The notes under the pieces were generated by a model that did no database searches, was not told the DNA's origin, and worked only from the letters and a program-made list of their open reading frames with translations. Positions 1 to 5,408 of a stretch of DNA of 13,433 nt are shown piece after piece. The DNA is from Bacillota bacterium (GTDB lineage: Bacteria > Bacillota > Clostridia > Acetivibrionales > DSM-1351): the NCBI GenBank assembly GCA_023436515.1, contig JAEZIV010000201.1, positions 1 through 13,433 of the forward strand, read 5' to 3'. Numbering within the stretch: the stretch's first letter is position 1; every line of letters starts with the position of its first letter. Made by a program: the position numbers and the translations under genes.

Positions 1-2
1 AA

Positions 3-233
3 TATATTTGTTTTATAGAGGTTAAATCCAGACGATCAAGTACCTTTGGGACCCCAGGTGAAGCAGTAACCCCCTCCAAGCAGAAGAAAATTCGCCAGTT
101 AGCCTCAATTTACCTTGCAAATTCAAATTATTTGAACAACTGTACACGTTTTGACGTAATTGAGATTATTTTATCAGAGCATGCAGGCACTAGTGAAATC
201 AAGAGTCTAAATCATATAACCAATGCATTTTGA
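3..233 (+). CDS. yraN: YraN/UPF0102 family nuclease-fold protein, C-terminal part (5' end outside window)
   Basis: An open frame enters from the left edge and ends at TGA 231-233, giving 76 residues with no start in the window. The visible part begins with the strand YICFIEVKSR, whose Glu-x-Lys is the conserved second half of the restriction-endonuclease-like metal site of the UPF0102 (YraN) family. Next come FGTPGEAVTPSKQKKIRQLA and, later, TRFDVIEI, both typical of the family. Full members are about 120 residues, so roughly the last 60 percent is present. The cellular role of the family is unsettled; a nuclease fold is known, a substrate is not. The stop lies 35 bases before the peptidase gene on the same strand, so the two are probably co-transcribed. 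Family assignment is from recognisable motifs. Confidence 0.85.
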   Translation, partial: YICFIEVKSRRSSTFGTPGEAVTPSKQKKIRQLASIYLANSNYLNNCTRFDVIEIILSEHAGTSEIKSLNHITNAF

Positions 234-268
234 TTCCGGAATAAAATATATTTTCAGGAGGCATATCA

Positions 269-1207
269 ATGCTGATTTTAGATGCACATTGTGACACTAT
301 TACTTCAATTATGAAGAGCGGTGCTGCCCTTCGAAAAAACAACTGCCACCTTGACCTGGAAAGGTTAAAGGGCTATGAAAGCTATGTCCAGTTTTTTGCT
401 GCCTTTATATCTCCTGATTACGCAAGAAGAGGCGCGTTAAGAAGAACCCTAAGTATTATTGACAAGCTATACAAAGAAATAGAAATTAATAAAAATGACA
501 TAATGTTATGTCGTAATTACAAGGATATCAACATTGCCTGTGATTCGGGAAAAATAGCTGCAGTCCTTACAATTGAAGGCGGAGAAGCGCTTGAAGGAAG
601 TATTTCCTCTTTAAGAATGCTGTATGAGCTTGGAGTTAGGGCAATGACCTTGACCTGGAATTACCGAAATGAGATAGCAGATGGAGTATTGGACGGTATA
701 TCGGGTGGGGGACTAACGCCATTTGGAAGAGAAGTGGTAGCTGAAATGAATAAAATGGGTATTCTGATAGATGTATCTCATATATCGGAGGCCGGTTTTT
801 GGGATGTAATTAATTTGAGCAAAGCTCCGATTGTTGCTACCCATTCAAACGCAAAGAAGGTTTGCGGGCATTTAAGAAACTTGACCGATGAGCAGCTCCT
901 TGCATTAAAGAAAAATGGTGGAGTAACGGGCCTAAATTTATATCCGGCTTTTCTTAGTGATACTGGGAAAGCTTCAATAAAGGATGTAATAGCACATATA
1001 GAATATATAACAGCCTTGACAGGTGAAGATACTCTCGGACTGGGTTCGGATTTTGATGGTATTGAATCAACTCCCGTGGGTCTGGAAGGGGTGCAATGCT
1101 ATTCTACACTTATAAATGAATTGCTTAAGCTTAATTATAGTGACACACTAATAAGAAAAATAGCCGGTGAGAACTTTATGAGACTTATAAAAACCGTTAT
1201 GGTATAG
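269..1207 (+). CDS. Membrane dipeptidase-type metallopeptidase (peptidase family M19)
   Basis: A 312-residue protein of the renal-dipeptidase family: binuclear zinc amidohydrolase-fold enzymes that cleave dipeptides, sometimes with D-residues. All expected metal ligands are visible: His7 and Asp9 in DAHCD, the bridging Glu103 in TIEGGEA, His171 in DVSH and His192 in THS. The 21-residue gap between the last two equals that in the mammalian enzyme. GSDFDG (260-264) supplies the conserved Asp near the substrate. No signal peptide is seen, so it is likely cytosolic. Length is normal for bacterial members. CAGGAGG at 255-261 sits seven bases before the ATG, fixing the start. It follows the yraN-like gene by 35 bases with no promoter or terminator visible between them. 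The real substrate cannot be read from sequence; peptidoglycan-derived or dietary dipeptides are both possible. Confidence 0.9.
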   Translation: MLILDAHCDTITSIMKSGAALRKNNCHLDLERLKGYESYVQFFAAFISPDYARRGALRRTLSIIDKLYKEIEINKNDIMLCRNYKDINIACDSGKIAAVLTIEGGEALEGSISSLRMLYELGVRAMTLTWNYRNEIADGVLDGISGGGLTPFGREVVAEMNKMGILIDVSHISEAGFWDVINLSKAPIVATHSNAKKVCGHLRNLTDEQLLALKKNGGVTGLNLYPAFLSDTGKASIKDVIAHIEYITALTGEDTLGLGSDFDGIESTPVGLEGVQCYSTLINELLKLNYSDTLIRKIAGENFMRLIKTVMV

Positions 1208-1234
1208 AACCATCAGGGAAGAGATTGCCTTATT

Positions 1235-1540
1235 TTAGCACTTGTCACACTCAATCTCAATCCAACTCTTATTTTTATCAGGAGTCAGTAAGTTGGTATT
1301 ATATCCTGAATCCTTTCTCCGATAGTGCTTACCGTTGTATTGTACAATATCATTTATTTTATATTGATGAGATAACTCCTTTGCAGCACTCCAGATCGGG
1401 TAGTGGCTGCAGAATACACTTTCTGCTGTAACAGAGCCCTTGATAACAGTAACTGTTTTTGTATAAACAGCAGCCGAATCAGTTAAAAGGGAGGCAGCTA
1501 TGCAAGTGGTAAACAAAATGAGTATAAGAATCTTTTTCAT
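1235..1540 (-). CDS. Small secreted protein: SipW-type signal peptide plus CBM5/12-like carbohydrate-binding domain
   Basis: A 101-residue protein. ATG at 1540 is chosen because AGGAGG (1551-1556) lies ten bases upstream and translation then begins MKK plus a hydrophobic stretch; the frame is open further upstream, to 1636, but that extension spans a hairpin. Residues 1-24 form a signal peptide ending DSAA before VYTKT, the same position and local pattern as in the neighbouring TasA-like protein. Residues 26-39 (YTKT, then I-x-G-S-x-T-A) match that neighbour closely. Residues 48-98 resemble a CBM5/12 chitin/cellulose-binding module: WSAA, an aromatic-rich middle ending NDIVQYNGKHYRRK, and a closing W-x-E-I. 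Cys44, Cys98 and Cys101 could form an extracellular disulfide. The protein has almost nothing besides signal, linker and module. I infer a surface-displayed or fibre-capping carbohydrate binder. The CBM assignment is by eye. Confidence 0.75.
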   Translation of the reverse strand: MKKILILILFTTCIAASLLTDSAAVYTKTVTVIKGSVTAESVFCSHYPIWSAAKELSHQYKINDIVQYNGKHYRRKDSGYNTNLLTPDKNKSWIEIECDKC

Positions 1541-1550
1541 TAGATGCAAC

Positions 1551-1556
1551 CCTCCT
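1551..1556 (-). promoter_or_regulatory. Ribosome binding site deciding the start of the CBM5/12-like gene
   Basis: Perfect AGGAGG on the minus strand, ten bases before ATG 1540. No comparable site precedes the longer in-frame start at 1636, so translation should begin at 1540. Confidence 0.8.
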
Positions 1557-1571
1557 ATATAATATAAGACC

Positions 1572-1602
1572 AATGGCTGGACCTCTATCAGGACCAGCCA
1601 TT
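1572..1602 (-). other. Hairpin between the two secreted-protein genes (possible attenuator or processing site)
   Basis: The arms AATGGCTGG (1572-1580) and CCAGCCATT (1594-1602) are perfectly complementary over nine pairs, with three more pairs inside after one mismatch. It lies 37 bases past the stop of the TasA-like gene and before the CBM gene's ribosome site. No proper U-tract follows in the minus-strand transcript, so full termination is doubtful. Partial termination or 3'-end stabilisation of the upstream message would make the upstream subunit more abundant than the CBM protein; that is inference. Confidence 0.6.
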
Positions 1603-1638
1603 TATATTGATTATACTTCAGTTCGCCAAAGGGCAAAA

Positions 1639-2187
1639 TTAATCCACGTGCTGACTTCCTGTTACAGTTACTCCGATAGATGTGGAATGGTTGTTCTCGG
1701 CATTTTCGGTATCAACAGTATCACCTGCAAAGGGGTTCTTCCAATCTGCAACAAGCTTAAAGCTTTTTGTTGCTTTTACATTTGCAGGAAAGGCATTTTC
1801 TATATTGAAGCTCATCTCTCCTGACTTAACAATTGTTGTACCAAGTTGATTGTTGTTCGAATCATAGAGGCTTACATGAAGTCCATCAATTGCCTGCTTA
1901 CCTTCTTTTGGGCTAACATTTAAAGTTACCGTGATATCTGTGTCCACTTCTGTTGTGCCGTTTTCTCCATCCTTGAAGTTCACTACGTTAAAATTCCACT
2001 CATCTTTTTCTGAGGGAGCGAGCTTAATATCAGGGAAGAAAGTCTCGCTGGTTCCAATATAGAATTGTTTAGCAGTAGCTGACCCAGTTATAGGAGCAAG
2101 GGTTTTAGTATAGGTTGCTAAGGTACCTGCTACAAGGGAAGTTAATATTGCTAATACAAGTGCGGTGGATATAAGTAATTTTTTCAC
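1639..2187 (-). CDS. SipW-dependent TasA/camelysin-like secreted protein, probable fibre subunit
   Basis: A 182-residue protein starting with GTG at 2187, six bases after GGAGGT (2194-2199). The N-terminus MKKLLIS plus a hydrophobic core ending GTLA-TYTKT matches the SipW-cognate class of signal peptide; Bacillus TasA has GTWA-AFNDI at its cleavage site. Predicted cut after Ala24. The mature 158 residues alternate beta-strand patterns (DTDITVTLNV, GLHVSLYDS, FKLVADW) with acidic loops and no cysteines, as expected for the beta-sandwich of TasA/camelysin proteins that assemble into extracellular fibres. Its own promoter (2251-2279) and an upstream set of SipW-type and membrane genes suggest it is the main cargo of that machinery. 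TasA homology beyond the signal region is judged from pattern, not alignment. A non-polymerising surface protein remains possible. Confidence 0.75.
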   Translation of the reverse strand: MKKLLISTALVLAILTSLVAGTLATYTKTLAPITGSATAKQFYIGTSETFFPDIKLAPSEKDEWNFNVVNFKDGENGTTEVDTDITVTLNVSPKEGKQAIDGLHVSLYDSNNNQLGTTIVKSGEMSFNIENAFPANVKATKSFKLVADWKNPFAGDTVDTENAENNHSTSIGVTVTGSQHVD

Positions 2188-2250
2188 TGATTTACCTCCA
2201 AAATAAAACTAAATTGAATTAATAGTTTACATAAACCATTTACATTTTCA

Positions 2251-2279
2251 ATTATAGTCTTATGATGCACCTATTTCAA
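2251..2279 (-). promoter_or_regulatory. Sigma-A-type promoter for the TasA-like and CBM-like genes
   Basis: On the minus strand, TTGAAA (2279-2274), a 17-base spacer and a perfect TATAAT (2256-2251). Transcription should start near 2244, giving a leader of about 56 bases that ends in a strong ribosome site. This is the best promoter match in the window and lets the cargo genes be expressed independently of the three upstream machinery genes. Confidence 0.8.
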
Positions 2280-2280
2280 A

Positions 2281-2312
2281 GGAATAATAATGTACAGTAG
2301 GATTATTATTCC
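2281..2312 (-). terminator. AT-rich hairpin at the end of the SipW/ABC-like/membrane gene set
   Basis: GGAATAATAA (2281-2290) and TTATTATTCC (2303-2312) form a perfect ten-pair stem with a 12-base loop. It overlaps the stop codon (2306-2308) of the membrane-protein gene and abuts the cargo promoter. Only three U residues follow in the minus-strand RNA and the stem is AT-rich, so it is a weak or partial terminator at best. Confidence 0.5.
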
Positions 2313-3721
2313 CTCATCCTTTTTAGATTAATATAGGTGAAGAAATCAGAAATTTGTTTGTAATAGAACAACAATAAGGTGGGAACCAGAAGTAAGAAAA
2401 TTCGCCCAAGTGAGGTTTTTGAAAAGAGGACCAGAGCACCCAGCCAACGGCTTCTACCTACATATTTTCCATAAATCTGATCTCGGTTTATGGTCTGCAG
2501 ATAAATTCGTGAGCTATTGCGATCTGGATAATTGTCAATATCTACAACAATGCCGTTAGCATTAAAAGCTTGAATTCTGGCGACATACTCCTGTTCACGA
2601 CTTTTAAACAGAACAATTTCACCCATGTCAACTGAACCCTTTTCGTCTATCTCCCTAAAAAAGACCATATCATTATAGCTTATGGAAGGCTCCATTGTTT
2701 CTGACTGAAAAACATAGGGGACAATATTCAGGATTGCCGGTACCTTACCAGGAGCAGCAGATATTGAAACTAGAAGAATAAACAGGTTAAATATAATAAA
2801 AGCAGAAATAACTATTACAAGAACAGTGTTAATAATACCGGATGAAATTTTAATTCTGGTTTTTACATCGTATTCCCTTAACAGCTTTCTTTTTGGTTTT
2901 ACATCCGGTCCTAAAACTACCCTTAACTCCTTAGGAAAATCAAGATCCTTTATATAGAAGGAAAAATGATAGTACTTTGATTTGACTTCAACTCCTATAA
3001 TAATAGCCAAAATACATAAAACTCCTATTAGCCCTAGAGCAAAAAAGTACGCTGAAAAGTTAGTTAACACTTCAATCCCGGTAAATTTGCTCTTATCATT
3101 TAGTATTCGGTAGTATTTGAATATACCCTTTAGTATAAAGATAAATACAATTGAGACAGCCATAAAGTAATCTGAAAGTATTCCTTTTTTCAGATAGAGG
3201 GAAGAGGTCATAATTACTAACAGAACATACAGTGTGTCTACCAGGCCAAGTATAAATAACGGAATAAAGTAAGAGGAAATAATGGGGTAATTCAAAATAC
3301 TTGTAAAAATTGAGACAATGAAAAAACCTGCCCCATAGATTAATATAACGGTGATCAATCTTGCATAAAGCTTTTCAAAAATCATTTTTACAGGGTTAAA
3401 GCCGAACTTCATCAATATATACCATTTGTTTTCCTTTATTTCTGCAAAAGTAATATGTCGATAGTTAGCAGCCAGATAGAATAAAAAGAAAATGTATGAG
3501 GTATCTGAATATACTGTTAATACGCTGAAATAGCTTTTATCGAAATATCTGGGAGCGATCTCAGCTACAATACTCCTGTCGAAAGTAATCAGTACAAAAT
3601 GGGTTCCGAAGGATAGCAAGGCAATAAACAGGGCATAGGAAAACCTGTATCTTACACTTATATCACGATCAAAGTAAGCTTCTTTCAGTTCTTTTTTGAA
3701 AAAATTGTTACTGTATATCAT
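2306..3721 (-). CDS. Polytopic membrane protein (ABC-2 permease-like) fused to a catalytically degenerate SipW-like domain
   Basis: A 471-residue protein. Residues 1-250 hold about six hydrophobic segments (near 28-47, 66-86, 122-143, 150-172, 184-204, 224-246), resembling a transporter permease and matching its ABC-like neighbour. After a charged stretch (250-295) comes a membrane segment (297-320), then a domain collinear with the SipW encoded upstream: SETMEPSISYND (340-351) aligns with GSMDPTLPAG, GEIVLFK (367-373) with GDIITFK, and YVARI (379-383) with ITHRI. The nucleophile Ser is Thr342 and the catalytic His is Ala381, so peptidase activity is unlikely. A final hydrophobic segment (440-454) follows. 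The gene overlaps the ABC-like gene by 14 bases and has GAGGG just before ATG 3721, so translation is probably coupled. Inferred role: membrane platform or substrate receptor for SipW-dependent cargo. I know no named family with this architecture. Confidence 0.7.
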   Translation of the reverse strand: MIYSNNFFKKELKEAYFDRDISVRYRFSYALFIALLSFGTHFVLITFDRSIVAEIAPRYFDKSYFSVLTVYSDTSYIFFLFYLAANYRHITFAEIKENKWYILMKFGFNPVKMIFEKLYARLITVILIYGAGFFIVSIFTSILNYPIISSYFIPLFILGLVDTLYVLLVIMTSSLYLKKGILSDYFMAVSIVFIFILKGIFKYYRILNDKSKFTGIEVLTNFSAYFFALGLIGVLCILAIIIGVEVKSKYYHFSFYIKDLDFPKELRVVLGPDVKPKRKLLREYDVKTRIKISSGIINTVLVIVISAFIIFNLFILLVSISAAPGKVPAILNIVPYVFQSETMEPSISYNDMVFFREIDEKGSVDMGEIVLFKSREQEYVARIQAFNANGIVVDIDNYPDRNSSRIYLQTINRDQIYGKYVGRSRWLGALVLFSKTSLGRIFLLLVPTLLLFYYKQISDFFTYINLKRMRE

Positions 3722-4688
3722 GTACCCTCAGCAACTCCTGCAATGCAGAATTAATATTCTTTTTATTTTTCCTAATCAAATCAGGTTTTATCCCATAGCT
3801 GTTCAAGGTACTAAGAAGCTTTGAATATGCATTTTTAATACCTTTATCATCGATAACATATACCCTATTAATACTTATAAAATATTTAAACTCAGGAAGA
3901 ACCAGGGTGAGTATATCGTAAACAGCTGTGGCATTAGCATCCTCCATGGACAGGATATAGATTACCTTGTCATATTTGTCAAGAAAGTAACCCAGTGCTC
4001 CACTGAAAATGATGCTCCCCTTGTCAATATAACAGATATGTGTACTAACAGCCTGAGCCAACTCTGAATACTGAGTACTCAGTATTAGGGATTTCTTTTG
4101 CTGCCTGATAACCGACCCAAGGTTATTAATCACTTCTATTTCAGTTTGTGAGTATTGAAGTCTGGGCAAATTCATTATTATGAGTTGGCTTTGGCTTTGA
4201 AGGGCGGCAGTAAGTAATAACAGAGTTTTTTCCTCAACAGTCAGCCTCACAATGGGGGTAAGACAAATATATTCAAGACCCACCCTCAATAGAAAATCAA
4301 GCAGGTACTCCTGCCTTAAAACGGTTCTTCTTCTCGCACTGCTTGTTATAAACATAAGGTATTCCAGTACATTCATATTACCAAAGGCCATATTTGTGCT
4401 GCCAATATAAAAGATTTGAGGCAAAACTATTCCAACTCTACCTGTGATATCAGAACCATTTATTAGGATTTTACCTTCTTCAAAGGCTCTGGAATTTGCC
4501 ATGATTTCAAGTAATAGCTTAACCTCAAAAACAGAGCTGCCTAAGAAGCTCCAGATTTCTCCTGAACCTGCAGCAAAGTTAATATTCTTTAGTACATGCT
4601 CCAAACTGTGATTCTTAAAGTTATCATAATATTCCAGAGAGTAAAGTCTATCAATACATAAAACCTTATTATTATTGTTTTCCAGCAT
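3708..4688 (-). CDS. ABC-ATPase-fold protein with all nucleotide-binding motifs degenerate (pseudo-ATPase)
   Basis: A 326-residue protein with ABC-ATPase layout. LKNINFAAGSGEIWSFLGSS leads into the expected Walker A, but the P-loop reads SSVFEVKLLLEI with no Gly-Lys-Ser/Thr (residues 50-62). Walker B reads QLIIMNLPR (168-176): Asp-Glu are Asn-Leu. The signature position reads LTVEEKTLLL instead of LSGGQ, and the H-loop His is Gln206. A possible Q-loop Gln (91) and the aligned hydrophobic strands remain. Residues 238-326 form a C-terminal extension like that of many ABC exporter ATPases. The frame is intact and sits in a tight operon, so it looks maintained. A GTG at 4694 is possible, but ATG 4688 has GAGG five bases upstream and is preferred. 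Likely a non-hydrolysing partner of the downstream membrane protein; role unknown. Confidence 0.75.
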   Translation of the reverse strand: MLENNNNKVLCIDRLYSLEYYDNFKNHSLEHVLKNINFAAGSGEIWSFLGSSVFEVKLLLEIMANSRAFEEGKILINGSDITGRVGIVLPQIFYIGSTNMAFGNMNVLEYLMFITSSARRRTVLRQEYLLDFLLRVGLEYICLTPIVRLTVEEKTLLLLTAALQSQSQLIIMNLPRLQYSQTEIEVINNLGSVIRQQKKSLILSTQYSELAQAVSTHICYIDKGSIIFSGALGYFLDKYDKVIYILSMEDANATAVYDILTLVLPEFKYFISINRVYVIDDKGIKNAYSKLLSTLNSYGIKPDLIRKNKKNINSALQELLRVHDIQ

Positions 4689-4693
4689 GTGCA

Positions 4694-4698
4694 CCTCT
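4694..4698 (-). promoter_or_regulatory. Ribosome binding site overlapping the sipW stop codon
   Basis: AGAGG on the minus strand overlaps the TAG stop (4699-4697) of the SipW gene and lies five bases before ATG 4688. This favours ATG 4688 over GTG 4694, which would lie inside the site, and implies translational coupling of SipW with the ABC-like protein. Confidence 0.6.
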
Positions 4699-5185
4699 AA
4701 TATAGCTTTATTATTAATACCGCCTTTATTTCTTCAGGGTAAACCGGCTCAGGGTCGGGTGAATTTACAGGGCTGTCGCCTTTTGTCCTGTAACTTATAC
4801 CCTTACCTTTAATTACCTCAATGATTCTATGAGTTATTATTGAATTATTCTTTTTGAAGGTTATAATATCGCCAACCTCTAAAGAAGTGCTGTCAGCAGG
4901 TGTTTTTGACAGTATTATGGCTCCAGCAGGAAGGGTTGGGTCCATACTGCCTGTTTTAATATAATATAGCTGGTAGCCAAAAAGCTCAGGGGTGTTCCCT
5001 GCATGTCTGGATATTTGAATAGTAATCAGAAGGTATGCCAGAAATGAAAGCAAAATAAAGTAACCCACATAATTTACTGCTTTTCCTATAGTACGTTTAC
5101 GTTGGGATTTCTTCTTCTTGGCAGCCCTAATCTCTTCCTGGAGATACTTTATTTGCTCGGCAGTAGTATACTTGTCAAAATCCAT
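4697..5185 (-). CDS. sipW: SipW-type (ER-type) signal peptidase I
   Basis: A 162-residue signal peptidase of the S26B (eukaryal/archaeal-like) type, which uses a Ser-His pair instead of Ser-Lys. Residues 1-33 are charged and cytoplasmic, with coiled-coil-like character; a membrane segment spans 36-57. The catalytic domain follows: IKTGSMDPTLPAG with nucleophile Ser80, VGDIITFK, and THRI with His119. Asp137 in KGDS and Asp144 fit the conserved acidic positions. The protein ends right after the last strand (IKAVLIIKLY), without the C-terminal membrane segment of Bacillus SipW. In Bacillus, SipW processes TasA and TapA; here two SipW-type signal peptides lie just downstream, so they are the likely substrates. 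GAGGG lies six bases before ATG 5185. First gene of the minus-strand set. Confidence 0.9.
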   Translation of the reverse strand: MDFDKYTTAEQIKYLQEEIRAAKKKKSQRKRTIGKAVNYVGYFILLSFLAYLLITIQISRHAGNTPELFGYQLYYIKTGSMDPTLPAGAIILSKTPADSTSLEVGDIITFKKNNSIITHRIIEVIKGKGISYRTKGDSPVNSPDPEPVYPEEIKAVLIIKLY

Positions 5186-5408
5186 GTATAGCCCTCAAAA
5201 TAGTATAGCTGTTTAAATTTATTAGGTTTTCTTATTTTTTCCCTGATAACTGCAGTTTATTCTTGAAATTCCTGCAGAAATTATTTGAATGATTTAATAA
5301 TGCACTCATTAAAATAATTTTTTGAATAGACAATATAATAAACTTGCAAATTAGCTTAAACTATATTAGAATTAATCTAGGTTAAACTGTGTTTGAGAGG
5401 AGAGAACG
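5186..5408. other. Divergent intergenic region between sipW and the aminotransferase gene
   Basis: This 223-base AT-rich gap must hold both divergent promoters. A plausible plus-strand promoter is annotated separately. I found no convincing promoter for sipW on the minus strand. Two CTGCAG hexamers (5250-5255, 5272-5277) lie 22 bases apart, about two helical turns, flanked by AT runs; they could be operator half-sites but may be chance. Confidence 0.4.
5344..5372 (+). promoter_or_regulatory. Candidate promoter of the aminotransferase gene
   Basis: TTGCAA (5344-5349), a 17-base spacer and TAGAAT (5367-5372), about 36 bases before the start codon. Each hexamer differs from consensus at one or two positions. 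Confidence 0.5.

Noticed and set aside
1208..1234. Convergent terminator between the peptidase and CBM-like genes
   Set aside because: No stem with a T-tract could be found in this short gap; termination there cannot be supported.
1541..1636. N-terminal extension of the CBM-like gene to a start at 1636
   Set aside because: The extension crosses a strong hairpin and has no ribosome site, while ATG 1540 has a perfect AGGAGG and begins a signal peptide.
3708..4688. Pseudogene or sequencing error explaining the missing Walker motifs
   Set aside because: The frame is intact, flanking hydrophobic strands align well, the ribosome site is present, and the neighbouring fusion protein is degenerate in a parallel way.
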